Shown piece after piece: positions 1 to 11,273 of a stretch of 64,000 nucleotides of DNA. This DNA comes from Myotis daubentonii (taxonomy: Eukaryota > Chordata > Mammalia > Chiroptera > Vespertilionidae): contig NC_081846.1 in assembly GCF_963259705.1 (NCBI RefSeq), forward strand, positions 61,247,722-61,311,721, read 5' to 3'. The notes beneath the pieces are model-generated. The model worked only from the letters and a program-made list of their open reading frames with translations, did no database searches and was not told where the DNA came from. Both the position numbers and the translations under genes were made by a program. The stretch's first letter is position 1; every line of letters begins with the position of its first letter.

Positions 1-546
1 AGAAGCAATTTGAAGAAATATCTGTAAAAGTAACAAGATTCAGAAACCCTCAAATTAGGAGGAGAAAAAGAACAGGAATATGTTGTCTGTGGGAAATGTA
101 TTTAATGCAAACAAATACAGAGAAACTGCAAACAACAAAAAATTATTTATTCAATTATTTCTATCAGTATGTTCTCAAGAGATATTTATTTGATCCTGCG
201 GGTTAAAATTCAGTAGTATGTCTGGGGCGCAGGCATCGAACACAAGGCCTCCTTATTTGGGATTTCTTTTCTCAGAAAATTTTAGAATTTTTTAAGTTAA
301 TAACATATGTTAAGAAATATTAATATTACAGAGGCCTGATGCCACAGACGCCTAATATACATCACACGGAGACCAAATGTTCAAACAACGTTAGAGTAAA
401 TGCAGCTGGACGGAGAGCAGTGTTACCCGTTCTTTGCCAGGCATCTGTTTTTGTCTCCCCAAAGGCAAATAAAAATGAGTAACAATAATAACAATAATAA
501 TCTTTTTGATCCTCAAAGGTAAATTAAAAATGAGTAATCGTCATCA
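1..546. other. Unassigned AT-rich non-coding sequence
   Basis: No gene, and no repeat I can name. It contains a short AAT-rich stretch at 480-500. Confidence 0.5.
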
Positions 547-783
547 TGGCTAACATCTATTGACTGCATATTCTTAATGCACGCCAGGTGTTAACCTGTG
601 TTAACTCCTTCACTCGGCAAGGAAATCCTATGAGACAGATACTTTCCCCTCCCAATTTTATAAACAGAGACGTCGAAGCACTCAGGCATTAATATCACAA
701 AGGTGGTAAATAAAGAAGCTGTGGCTGAATATAAACAATTAGGCTCCAGAGCTCACACGCTTAACCATCGCTGCATCGCACTG
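547..783 (-). repeat. MIR SINE, near full length
   Basis: Reads as the reverse complement of MIR: a 'ctaacat-ttattga' end, a 'gccagg-ttaac' segment, the core 'ttataaacagag', and an end close to 'ggctccagagctcacac-cttaacca'. It is an ancient tRNA-derived SINE. A 107-codon antisense frame overlaps its end and is not supported as a gene. Confidence 0.8.
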
Positions 784-1249
784 CTGTCGATGAATTTACA
801 AAAATCGCCTTTACTCCCCTCTGCTGCGAAAAGTCGGTAGCCCTCGCAAGTGGTGGCTGTTTCTCCTTCCATAGGCTGCGTCCTCTGTACCTGAAAGTGG
901 TGTAGGTGTTCTTCATGCCGCTCACTGTGGCTTCCAAACCAGTTACCCTCCTTCCTAACAACCCAGTTCTGAAGCTCAAAACATCGGTCTCCACCACACG
1001 TGCCTCTGTTTTGTGGCCATCAGCTACAGACGCGAGGTCCTCCTCCCTTCCGTGCAGCCTGAGCATCTGAGTCATTCTCTCCAAACCTCCCCGGCACAGG
1101 TTTCAGTGGTTTCAGTATCCTCATAGGTAATCAATCCTTCCCACTCCGGGGCCTCTCAGTTCATTACCCCTGACACCTCCACAACCCTGTCCCCACCACA
1201 TTTCAGCCCCTCTCACCCAGTAGGTCTTAGATACACAATATAGCAGTCA
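784..1249. other. Unassigned non-coding sequence
   Basis: Moderate complexity with no recognisable coding or repeat signature. The antisense open frame at 761-1084 has no family resemblance that I can see. Confidence 0.45.
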
Positions 1250-2024
1250 TTGAACCTCCTCCATAATTTCATGTTCATGCAATCTCTCTGACCACAACCT
1301 TTTGGCTCTCCAGCTTATAATTTAGTCCCAGATTCCAATTACTTTTCAACCCCATTGGGATCTGATTGATCTTACCACCTATTCCTGCCCCAGCTCCTTC
1401 CTGCTTTTGCTTCTTTCCTACCAATGTGAGATTACATGGTTGATAATCATAAGTACTTTCTTGTATTTGCCCAGAAAACTCACGCTACTACCTTGTTCTT
1501 GTATGCATTTGGCAAGACCTCAACTCCAGTAAAAATCAACTCTCTTATGTATTCGCTTACTTCATTTACTCTGAACCTATGCTCATACAGCTGACAGCGT
1601 TTAGTGAAAAATATGCAACAGTGCTAACTGGCATAAGTTTTATTTTATGACCACTAATCTCATGTGGTCCTGGTCCATTCACTTTCCCTCTCTCCTAGAA
1701 TTTAATTATGACCTCTAACACACTCCCCTCCCTGAGTCTCTCTTTCATTAAAATAAACAAACTACAAAAGAAATAATCTGAAAAGAAATGCCACTGTTTC
1801 CTGCTACCCCTCTGAATCGGTACCCATATACTCTTCCTTCTCCCTGCTCTCTAAGGCTGACCTTCTTGGGCTCTAGTCAACAGCCACTCCATTTTTGCAC
1901 CAGATCCCAGCCCCTCTCTACACTCAAGGACATTCTTTTAGACATTTCTCCTTTGTCCTGCTTCATCAATTTCTTCCTTTCTATTGGATCATTCCCATGA
2001 GCATCCAAACATACGTCAATTATA

Positions 2025-2236
2025 CAGCGATTCTCAACCTGTGGGTCGCGACCCCTTTGGCGGTCGAACGACCCTTTCACAGGGGTCACCTAAGACCACC
2101 CTGCATATCAGATATTTACATTACAATTCATAACAGTAGCAACATGACAGTTATGAAGTAGCAATGAAAATAATTTTATGGTTGGGTCACAACATGAGGA
2201 ACTGTATTTAAAGGGCCAGAAGGTTGAGAACCACTG
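2025..2236 (-). mobile_element. SPIN/URR1-like non-autonomous hAT
   Basis: Terminal inverted repeats: left 'cagcgattctcaacc', right 'ggttgagaaccactg'. About 212 bp, deleted internally compared with the 312-bp copy at 12449. Flanking 8-mers (caattata/ctttaata) match at only five positions, so the target duplication is decayed. The family name is from memory. Confidence 0.75.
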
Positions 2237-2509
2237 CTTTAATAGCTCCTATCAAAAGAGATAGATCAGAGAGAGAGAGGAAGAGAGAGCTTTTATCCTT
2301 ACCTCTCCAGTGAGCCTGCTGTTGTCCAAACAGTGCCTCTCACATTGCCACATACCATACAGTGGTCAACTGTCCCCCTCTCCTTCTTAAAACATTTTTT
2401 TTCAGTTGAAATCTATTAAACACAGCTCTCTTGTTTGCCGCTTACCTCACTGACCACACTGCCTCTGTTTCCTTTGCTGACACACTCTACTCCCTCCAGC
2501 TCCTAAACG

Positions 2510-2995
2510 AGTGCTTCTCAATTCCCGCTGCACATAACAATCACCTGATGAGCCTTTAAAGTACAGCTGACCCTTGAACAACAGGGGTTTGAACTGCGCT
2601 GATCCACTTACACACCAACTTCCCTCCCCTCTTCCCAATAAAACCAGTTTGCCCTTTGTTGTATCCAGGGGTTTCATATCCAAGGATTCAACAAAGTGGG
2701 ATCAACACCATATATTTTCATATTCCCAACCACAGATTCCCACACGCAGGAGGAAAATATTGTTTTGATCCAGGGTTGATGGAATCTGGGGATGCAAAGG
2801 GCCTACTATAGAGTCAAAAGTTAGATTCAGATTTTCCACTGCAGGAGGTGGGGGATTGGCACTCCTGATCCCCGGTTGTTCAAGGTTCAACTTTTTATCG
2901 ACGCCCAACTAGCTTCAACTTGACTAATTAAATCAGAATCTCTGGGAACGAGGTGACAGGCATAGGCAATTTTGCTAAAGAACCCACTTAATTCC
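2510..2995 (+). mobile_element. MER5A-like hAT-Charlie split by a MER2 insertion
   Basis: The left half (2510-2563) reads 'gtgcttctcaa...aacaatcacctgatgagcc'. The right half (2898-2995) reads 'aatcagaatctctgggaacgaggtgacagg'. Both match MER5A. The middle is occupied by the Tigger-type element at 2564-2895. Confidence 0.65.
2564..2895 (+). mobile_element. MER2/Tigger-type TcMar element
   Basis: Starts 'cagctgacccttgaacaac' directly after a TA and ends with the degenerate inverse 'gttcaaggttcaac' before a TA, as expected for Tc1/mariner insertion. The interior 'gtcaaaagttagattcagattttc' also fits MER2. Confidence 0.7.
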
Positions 2996-4005
2996 AATGT
3001 GCAGCCAGGCGGTAAGCAACGGAGTGCCTTGGGGCTCCATCTCAGATCTGGGGTCTTCATCTGCACTTCCTTAAGTGACCTCAGCCAATGTCTTGGCTTT
3101 GAATTCCATCAATACCTGGTATCTTCTAAAGTTATATCTGCAGCCCTAACCTTTCTTCTGAACTCTGGAATTCTATATGTAGCTCTCGGTTGTCATCTAC
3201 TTTTGGATGTATGACATAACTTCCCCAAGTTAACATGTCCTTCTGCATTCCATCCCATCTCAACAACTAGCAATTCCATCCTGCTCCATGGACCCACACA
3301 AAGCCAGGTAAATGTTGTTATCTTGGAGTCATCCTTTATGCCTCTCTTCCTCTTTCTTGTATCTCATCTCATCTTGTATCAGCCAGTTCTGTTTCAGAAT
3401 ATAGCCAGAATCTGATGACTTTTCTTACCACTGTCAATGTTACACTCTGATCTGAGCGAGACTTCCCTCTTTCCTCTGCACTATTACCATAGTCCATCCC
3501 TGTTCTTCTTGCTACTACCCTTGCACCAAAGATAGTTGTGAGAGTGATCCTTTTTCGATGTTATTTAGGTCATGCCAGGCCACACTTTAGAACCATCCAA
3601 TGGCATCAATCACCTAAACTTTATGATGTGACTCCCAGCTGCCCTTCTGAGCTCATCTCCTTCCACTCTCTCCACTCTAACACATCAAGTATTGACCTGT
3701 TCCTGAAACAGTCCAGGTATACGCTTGCTTTTGTACTTGGCGTTCCATCTGCCCAGAACAATCTTTTCTCAAATATCTCCCCTCACCACAGCAATGCTAT
3801 TTCATCATCAAAGTCTTCCCAGGATGCCCTATATACAATAGCACCTTCTCAACCTATCTCTGTATTTTATTTGCATGTTCCCCATTATATATGTGTTTGT
3901 TTTCAGTCTCCCCAAATAAAATACAAGCTCTCGAGAACAAGATCTTTATCTAAGCCTGAAATGGCTCTTGGCATGTCGTAGACACTGAGTAATCAGTTGC
4001 TTAAT

Positions 4006-4043
4006 AAATGAGCCCAGCTGGCTCAACAAATGAGCCCAGCTGG
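4006..4043. repeat. 22-bp tandem duplication
   Basis: The 16-mer aaatgagcccagctgg occurs at 4006-4021 and 4028-4043, a 22-bp period, at the end of the L2. Confidence 0.85.
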
Positions 4044-4847
4044 GAAGCTAAGGATTCCGGCCAAAGCCTCTGTAGTGCTATTGTAAGTAATGGAACATCA
4101 AAGGACCAGATGAGCATTTAGGAAACAATATATACCTCAGAAACCTTTCCCTTGTCCATTATTAGGAGTATCCCTTTGATTTGGGTGGGGAAATGACATG
4201 GTGACAAGACTATAAGAAAGATACTGCAATACTGTGGCTTAAAATAAGTCATTGTGAGATTTGCATTCCCTGAGTGGTGCTTGGGCTGCAACATGTTCTG
4301 TTTACATTTAAATACTCTCTGTTTTCTAAATTCTTTGACACCCTAAAGGGCCATCACTCCTGGGAGGCAAGTCCTGGTACTGGTACCAAAACATGCATAA
4401 AATTAGCAAAATCAAACAACACAGTGCAAGGTAAAATGAGATAAAAGTATATTTGATAGTAAAATAAGTCTCCCTCAAACTATTTTAGTCCTTCATTTGA
4501 ACAAAACATATTACATTTCAAGCAGAACCCCCCCTTAATCCCTTGCAATTAATGAAATAAAGCCGGAAAACTTTTTCCTCCTGGAAAACTTTATAATAAT
4601 TGGCTGAGCCAAAAAGAAAGCCCTTTGCCAGTCAGTTCTGAGCCTCTCTTAGGAGCCCCAATTTCTCATGTTATATACCAGTAACCCTGTACAGAGGAAG
4701 CACCTAGTTGTAATCAGTGATTGTTAGACCTAGCTACTCCCTCGGCTAAAGTAAGAACACACACACACAGAGTTAAATGGTGAATGCTGGAAACTAATAC
4801 CTCCTATTTACCTACTGAAAACTAAATGATTATCTACAATAATATAT
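4044..4847. other. Unassigned non-coding sequence
   Basis: No gene seen. It contains a short CA run near 4760 and nothing else I can name. Confidence 0.5.
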
Positions 4848-5070
4848 TTTTTTAAATATATTTTTACTGATTTCAGAGAGGAAGGAAGAGGGAGAGAGAG
4901 AGATAGAAACATCAATGATGAGAGAGAATCACCAATCGGCTGCTTCCTGGATGCCCCCCACTGGGGATCGAGCCTGCAACCCAGGCATGTGCCCCTGACG
5001 GGAATCGAACCAGGGACACCCTCAGTCCGCAGGCCAATGCTCTATCCACCGAGCCAAACTAGCCAGGGCA
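4848..5070 (-). mobile_element. Ves SINE
   Basis: Reverse-oriented: T-rich tail complement, then purine-rich 'gagagagaaacatcaatgatgagagagaatc', 'ctggggatcgagcctgcaacc', and the tRNA-derived head ending 'gccaaactagccagggc', with A-box and B-box relics ('gggaatcgaacc'). Confidence 0.9.
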
Positions 5071-6292
5071 TACAACAACACTTTTAAGGAGTTCCATCTA
5101 CTTAGTTCATTTATTTGCAAAATTTCTTTAAATATTTTTCCCAGGCTTTTTCTTTACTGCCTATACATTAATATATTTGAACTATTTATGAAAAATAGTT
5201 TCAACTCTTAAATGTAAGCAAAGAGTATCACTACCTTAATTTTACCATTTTAGGACAAAATCTTTAAAAGATCGGAAAAATAAAAGTTCAGTTCTATCAT
5301 TTGCAAGTTAGGCTATGTGAATCCAGCATACTGTCTCCTACACACACTAGATGTCACTGCATGACCTGAAATATTGGCTGTAATTTGATCAATTTCTTTA
5401 CCAGCCTTATAGACAACATCAGCATGCGGTATAAAATAATCTCAAAGTATATTTCCCAAACAGCAGGCACCTTGGCTTGTATTTGATCAATTGCACCCAT
5501 AAAAAATAAATTCTTTTTACCTCCCCAGCAAATCTATACATTAAAAACTACAAAGCAACATTATCGCTTTCCTTTTAATCATCAACTCCCTCCTTCCCAA
5601 ATTCTAATATCCAGTAGAAACATTTGCATTTGATCTAAACATGAGGGAGATATAAACAAAGAGCTGTGAGAAATAGAGGAAGAGGTTCATAAAGGATTTA
5701 GGAAATAGACACCAGCCGCCAGAAAAATATAGCTGCTCTTCATTTGAAAAATTAATATGTCTGAAATATTATTGCTCATTCTTCTTCAGCTTAGAGCAAC
5801 ATTTATCAGCTATATGTAGTGCTCTGTGAAGTGTAAATAGGTGCTCAGCTAAAGAAAATGGGAAAATGCTAGGAATATATTGCAATAGAGTCTGTTAACG
5901 AGGCTTAGGGAGAGGCAAACCATAAAAATCACATCTGAACCCGGGCAATTGATCAGTGCTGGGTATCACCCACTTGCTCCATTCTGTTCTTCCTGCTCCA
6001 TGCCCTTCACTCCGCCTTCTGCTGCTGCAGACTGGTCTGTCTGAATAACATCAACAGGCTGCAAACAATATTCTCTTAAAGTTTTGAAATTCAAAGGGGA
6101 CCCACTGGGCTAAAGTCAAGGGGTTGGCAGGGTTGTTTTTCTTTCTAGAAGCTCCAGGGGAAATGTCACTTCTTTGCCCTTTTCAGTTTCTCAAGGCCAT
6201 CCACATTCCTTGCCGCCAGCAGCAGTGATGAGCGTTCTCATATCATATCACTCTGATCTCTTCCCCATTTGAGCAGTCTGGTGATTACATTA
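5071..6292. other. Unique AT-rich non-coding stretch
   Basis: About 1.2 kb with no recognised repeat. The part at about 5560-5900 is of high complexity with balanced motifs and could be a conserved non-coding element, though this cannot be shown from one sequence. Confidence 0.45.
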
Positions 6293-6298
6293 CTCCCA

Positions 6299-6727
6299 TG
6301 TGGGGCGCGGTTATGGTGTTTTGGCCAGGTTCAAGCCTCGGACTAATGAAAGGACAGGGTCCTCTCATTGCCACGCGCAAGTACCAGCTGGAGGGCAGGG
6401 TCCCCCCAGCACAATTATAGCCAACGGCTGTGGTTGGAAGCTTGAACCTATGGTCCAAACACGTAGCCCCACGTGCCTTGTGTTAGGGTTCAGGTGCATG
6501 TAGTTGAGTGGGGTTGGAGCTCACGAGAACGCTGTAAACAACGTGATCACGCCCCTGCTTTGCCTCGTGGCATCTGCTATAAAATAAAGACAAGGCTTGT
6601 GGGCGCTGTCATTGTCTCCTCATCAGGGAGGCAGCGTCCCACCGAGACCCAGCTATTATTCTCTCGTCTGTCTTTCCTTAATCCTTTCACCCCCGCACTC
6701 GGGATCACCCTTGGTCGTGCAGCCACA
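6299..6727 (+). mobile_element. Solo LTR of a class II-like endogenous retrovirus
   Basis: 429 bp beginning TGTGG and ending CCACA (inverted repeat), flanked by a perfect 6-bp target duplication ctccca (6293-6298 and 6728-6733). It contains 'gctataaaataaag' near 6578, which serves as TATA-like motif and AATAAA, followed by a pyrimidine-rich R/U5-like end. A 6-bp duplication is typical of betaretrovirus-like (ERVK) elements. No internal viral genes are present, so it is a recombined solo LTR. Two short frames across it are not genes. Confidence 0.85.
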
Positions 6728-6733
6728 CTCCCA

Positions 6734-7276
6734 CCCACATAATACAGGATAACCTCTTATTTTAAGACCACCTGGTTACCAAACTGAGTTCCATCTGCAA
6801 TATTCCCCATTATACTGTTAAGGTGACATATTCACAGGTTCCAGGGACCAGGTGGACATATTTTGGAAGGACTTTAGTCTACTTTCCACAATGAGATGTA
6901 AAATTATGTTTTAATTAACTTTTATAATAATTGCTTTGCATTATGGTAAAAAATTGTACTGAGGTTTTAAAAAAAAATTGAAGTGGTTAAATGCTATTTA
7001 TTCAGTTTCTATCACTTTTAGGTATTATGAGAAATCCCTCTACATTTTAATCCAAAAATTATGACCTTTACATAATGGATTTTAATATATGACATGGAGC
7101 AGGTGTATAATTGAATTGAATTGAACTCAAACACTTTTTCTGGCACCATTTGTTCTACAGCCCACCCTTTCTCTTACTGATTTGTAATAATTCTTCTATC
7201 TTCTCACTTAAATTCTTAACTAGGGATAGGCCCTTATCTTTTATTAATAACTTCTTTAAAATCCTTACCTAATGAT
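6734..7276. other. Unassigned AT-rich non-coding sequence
   Basis: No gene or named repeat. Confidence 0.45.
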
Positions 7277-7480
7277 ATGCTTTTTATTGATTTTAGAGAG
7301 AGAAGAAGAGAAAGAAAGAGAGAAACATCAGTGCAAAAGAGAAACATGGATTAGTTGCCTTCCACACACACCCCAACTGGGGATCAAACCCACAACCACA
7401 GCATGTGCCCTGATTGGGAATCAAAACAGCAACCCTTTGGTGCACAGGACTATGCTAAAACCAACTGACCACACTGGTTG
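7277..7480 (-). mobile_element. Ves SINE, diverged
   Basis: Reverse-oriented. 'ttttattgattttagagagag', 'gagaaacatcagtg', 'aactggggatcaaacccacaacc' and 'ccaactgaccacactggttg' follow the Ves layout, with more substitutions than the copy at 4848. Confidence 0.85.
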
Positions 7481-7805
7481 TCTCACTTTACACAAAAATA
7501 AACTCAAAATGGATTAGACTTACACATAGGAGCACAAACTATTAAGCTCATAGAAGAAAACGTAGGTGGTAAGCTCCTTGATATTGGATTAGACAATGAT
7601 TTTTTTTTTTTTTTGCATTTCACACTAAAAGAAAAGGCAACAAAAGCAAAGAGAGAGAGAGAAAGAAAGAGAGAGAGAGGAAGAGAGAGAGAATATCAAA
7701 CAAAATGAAAAGGCAACTTATGGAATGGGTGAAAATATTCCCAAACAATATATCTGATTAGGGTTAATATCCAGTATATGCAAGAAACTCATACAATGCA
7801 ATAGC

Positions 7806-7808
7806 AAA

Positions 7809-7848
<40 letters not shown>

Positions 7849-7850
7849 AT
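7806..7850. repeat. (AAAT)n microsatellite
   Basis: About ten perfect AAAT units inside L1 sequence. The antisense 'FIYLFIYLFIY' frame here is an artefact of this repeat. Confidence 0.95.
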
Positions 7851-8021
7851 CTTTAAAAAAAAGGGCAAGAAACCTGAATCGATATTTTTTCAAAGAAGAT
7901 ATACAAATGGCTGGCAGGTATATGGAAAGGCGCTCATTAGTAATCATCAGGAAAATGCAAACCAAAACCATAATGATATATCATTTCACACCTGTTAGGA
8001 CAACTATTATAGAAAAGCCAG

Positions 8022-8195
8022 GCCCTGGCCGGGCAGCTCAGTTTAGTAGAGCATCCTCCCCATACACCAAGGTTGCGGGATCAATCCCCAGTCAAGGTAT
8101 ACACAGGAATCAACCTGTGGGTGTGTAAATGGGTGGAACAACAAGTTGATGTTTCTCTCTGTCTCTCTAAAAATCAACAAATAAAAAGAAAAATT
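8022..8195 (+). mobile_element. Ves SINE
   Basis: Forward copy starting 'gccctggccgggcagctcag', with B-box-like 'ggttgcgggatcaatcc', a CT-rich 'tttctctctgtctctctaaaaatcaa' and an A-rich tail. It is inserted in the L1, whose sequence resumes at about 8200; short degenerate flanking repeats (aaaagccag/aaaagtcag) are compatible with a TSD. Confidence 0.88.
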
Positions 8196-8330
8196 AAAAA
8201 GTCAGAAGATAACAAGTATTGGTGAGAATGTAGAGATGAGGGAACCCTACAAGGGTTCAATACAATACTATTATTGGGAATATATACAAAGGAAATAAAA
8301 TCACTATCTCAAAACTAAAAAAATATCCTA

Positions 8331-8699
8331 ACTTATTTTAGATAGTCTTTTCAGATCTACCAATTTCCAATAATTGAGTAAAAATAAGATCATGAATTTT
8401 TTCTTCAATCTATAAAATAGTAAAACCATGAATATGAAATCTTCACATTCTAAGCATCCCCTGCCATTTCTTCTATTGCTTTTCAGTAGAACTCTGTTCA
8501 GTGAGAGACCAGTACTACTTAAGATGGTATCATTTATTAAATAGGACATAACAGGTGCTGTGTTCCCCTGTTAGAGACCTACAATCCACATTCAAAGATT
8601 AGAAATTCTGAGAAATTCTGTAATTAAAAATGTGCCTGTTGGCTTTTTAATAGCCAAAATTTCTCAAACATTTGACCGTGGAATTCTCTGCTGAGCATC
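8331..8699. other. Unassigned segment between two L1 parts
   Basis: AT-rich and not recognised. It separates the L1 ORF2 remnant from L1 3'-end sequence, so it may be a later insertion or diverged L1. Confidence 0.4.
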
Positions 8700-9275
8700 T
8701 ACTTACATTTCACAAAACATGCTCATTGAAGTGTTATTCACAGCAGTTAAGAAATAAAAGCAATTGATGTCCATCAATGGATGAGTAGATAAAGAAAATG
8801 TGATTTATATACAAACATATTAAAATATTGTTCAGCCTAAAAAAAAGAGAAGGAAATCTTGCTATTTGCAACAAAATGGATTAATGGAGGACACTATGTT
8901 AAGTGAAAATTAAGCCAGACAGAGAAACACAAAATACTCACTTATATGTGCAATCTAAAAAGCCAAACACATAGTAACAGAGAGCACTATGATTATGAGG
9001 GGCTCAGGAGGATGGGGAAATGTTGTACAAACTTTAAGTTATAAGATTAATAAATTCTGGAGACCTAATGTGCAGCATGGTGAGTACATAATAACAAGGC
9101 ATTAAACATTTAAAATTTACTTAGAGAGTAGATCTTCCCCCCCAAAAAAATGGTAATTATGACAGATATGTTAATTGTGGTAAATAATTGTACAATGTAT
9201 ACATGTACTCAAACATCACACTGTATGTCTTAAATATATACCATTTTTGTTTGCCAATCATATCTCAAAAAAGTT
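8700..9275 (+). mobile_element. L1 3' end (ORF2 terminus and 3' UTR)
   Basis: 'tcaatggatgagtagataaag', 'ttgttcagcctaaa', 'gaaatcttgctatttgcaac', 'ttaagtgaaaattaagccagacagag' and 'tgtatgtcttaaatatatacc' match the end of L1 ORF2 and an L1M-type 3' UTR. Probably the continuation of the element at 7481-8330. Confidence 0.85.
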
Positions 9276-10369
9276 TGGAGGTTAGTAATTCCATTTGTAT
9301 GTAGTAATTACTAATGACAGTCTGTCAGTTTAGGATTGAGAAAAAGCCAGCAAGCCCCAACAACTTTCCCCTAAATGTCTAACTGCTATCCAAAGAATCT
9401 TTGGACAATAGGGGACAAGAAGAGATGTGAAACATTTAGGGATTAATCATTTTAAAAGTGGGATGGTGCTTCATATTTTTTTCTGGGCATTCTCATTTGT
9501 CCAAGTCTTCTAATGTTGAAAATAGCTTTAGATGTATCACAGATGCATCATCCAGAATTTGGTGAGTTTCAACAATGCTACAAGAGCTTCCTAGAAATTA
9601 AATACAAGGCAGGTGCTCTGGTGAAGGCTTTGAAGATTACAGACTCCTGGGTGGATTCATGAACCAACAAAAACACCATTAGCTGAGTAGGACATGGAGC
9701 TAGTTGGTGACTACCAAAGTGAAAGTGGGTCACCAGGCAGCCTGAAAAAAAAAATGTATTTGCAGAGCATCACAAAAGCCGTACTTGAAGCATAGTATTA
9801 TGGCGCCGGGTTGCGGAGAGGCAAGCAGTGCCTAAAAGAACACCCTAGCAAGAAGGACTCAGAGTCACTGCTCACTATGAACGCATGCGACACGCTGATT
9901 GCAGAGACACAGTGCAAGAAGAAAGGCCGTCCTCGCAGAGAAAGAACTGAAATTCACTGGATAGAAATGCCTTCTTTGGTCATTTCAGTCAAGTTCATCT
10001 TGGGGATTATGTTCTCTTTCACAAAGGTGCCCAGCAGGACCGAAGAACTGAAACCAAAACTGGACATGTATGTTCTGAATACTGTCTTCAGCGACCTCAA
10101 AATGAAGTTCTAGAAATGAGGAGCCACTTACTTTTGTCATTGGGCTCCCAGTTACCTGCTGTTATTTATTTAACATCTAAGATACAGGACTTTATATATA
10201 CTCTTTATGGAGGTTTCATTTACCCATTTACCTTCATAATTCTTAGCACTGCCTGAATTAGTTGCAAATTTGACTTTTCTATCCTGCTGCTTAATTTGAC
10301 TTTTCCATCCTGCTGCTTCAGTGTCTTCCCATGCCTTCCAGGTGGAAAAACAAATTCCGTAAGGTAACA
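9276..10369. other. Unassigned stretch with one 100-codon open frame
   Basis: No named repeat. It contains an open frame at 9811-10113 (+), preceded by the unusually CpG-rich 'atggcgccgggttgcggag' at 9800. The predicted peptide is basic in the middle (CKKKGRPRRERTEI) followed by a hydrophobic stretch (SLVISVKFILGIMFSF). I do not recognise it. It could be a decayed processed pseudogene or chance; no splice or poly(A) evidence supports a live gene. Confidence 0.3.
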
Positions 10370-10672
10370 TAAAAACCCTTTATGGTCTGGCCTCTCCTAA
10401 CTCTTGAACCACTCCCCATTTTGTAGTAGCCAATACTCCAAAAAGACAGAACTACTTGCAGATGCAAAAAAAGTAAAATACGCCTTCTCTCACACCTTAG
10501 TGCCTTCAGCACACCTCACCTGGCTAACTCCTCTTCTAAGTCATCCTTCAATACTCAGCTCACTATCACCACCCTCCCAATGACCCATTCTGGATTCGAT
10601 GCTATTTATATGTCTCCCAAAGAATTGATCATAGTTTACAATATTTGCCTGTAGATCTGCCTTCCCAATTAC
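10370..10672 (+). mobile_element. L2 LINE fragment
   Basis: Resembles the L2 3' region: 'ggtctggcctctcctaac', 'ctaactcctcttctaagtcatccttcaatactcagctc', 'tgtctcccaaagaattgatcatagtttac'. Diverged. Confidence 0.55.
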
Positions 10673-11273
10673 TGTTCTAGTCCTTTCAGGCTGCTATAAA
10701 AAATTATCATAGACCGGGTGGCTTAAACAACAAACATTTATTTCTCACATTTCTGGGTCTGGGAAGTCCAAAAACAAGTGATTGACAGATTCGGCATCTG
10801 GTGAGGGCATTCTCCCTGGTTCATAGATGGTCATATTCTCGATATAACTTCATACGGTGGAAGGGACAAGGAATATCTCCGGGGTCTCTTTTTCATAAGG
10901 ACACTAATTCCGCTCATGAGAGTGGACCCCTCATGACCTAATCACCTCCCAAAAGCCCTACCTCTATCACTTGGGGTTTGGATTAGGTATATGAATTTGG
11001 GGGAATGCAAAGACTCAGTCTATAGGCCAGTGATGGCGAACCTTTTGAGCTCGGCGTGTCAGCATTTTGAAAAGCCCTAACTTAACTCTGGTGCCGTGTC
11101 ACACATAGAAATTTTTTGATATTTGCAACCATAGTAAAACAAAGACTTATATTTTTGATATTTATTTTATATATTTAAATGCCGTTTAACAAAGAAAAAT
11201 CAACCAAAAAAATGAGTTCGCGTGTCACCTCTGACATGTGTGTCATAGGTTCGCCATCACTGCTATAGGCAGT
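10673..11273 (-). mobile_element. MLT1-type MaLR LTR
   Basis: Reverse complement of an MLT1 LTR: 'caggctgctataaaaaattatcatagaccgggtggctta', 'tttatttctcac', 'tggttcatagatgg', 'ctcatgacctaatcacctccc'. Split by a 235-bp hAT at 11028-11262. Confidence 0.85.
11028..11262 (-). mobile_element. 235-bp non-autonomous hAT (copy 1)
   Basis: Terminal repeats 'cagtgatggcgaacct' and 'aggttcgccatcactg', flanked by a perfect 8-bp TSD ctataggc (11020-11027 and 11263-11270). It has an AT-rich centre and no coding capacity. Possibly an OposCharlie/OC1-type family; the name is uncertain. Inserted in the MLT1. Confidence 0.92.

Larger units (their letters stand above)
1250..4010 (+). mobile_element. L2 LINE fragment carrying younger insertions
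   Basis: Degenerate L2. The clearest parts are 1786-2024 and 2240-2510, the stretch around 3030-3980 matching the end of the L2 reverse transcriptase region ('ttggagtcatcctttatgcctctc', 'gagagtgatcctttt'), and the 3' end 'caagctctcgagaacaagatctt...cttaataaatga'. The part before 1786 is less certain. It is interrupted by a SPIN-like hAT (2025-2236) and a MER5A-like element (2510-2995) that itself holds a MER2-like element. Open frames inside it, such as 147 codons at 3538-3981, are remnants. Confidence 0.7.
7481..8330 (+). mobile_element. L1 ORF2 3'-terminal fragment
   Basis: Degenerate L1 reverse transcriptase C-terminal coding region: 'aactcaaaatggattagact', 'ggcaacttatggaatgggtgaaaat', 'aaaatgcaaaccaaaacc', 'aacaagtattggtgagaatg'. 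Many stops. It is interrupted by an (AAAT)n run and by a Ves SINE at 8022-8195. Confidence 0.85.

Noticed and set aside
3538..3981. 147-codon open frame
   Set aside because: Lies within the L2 3' end; translation of a repeat.
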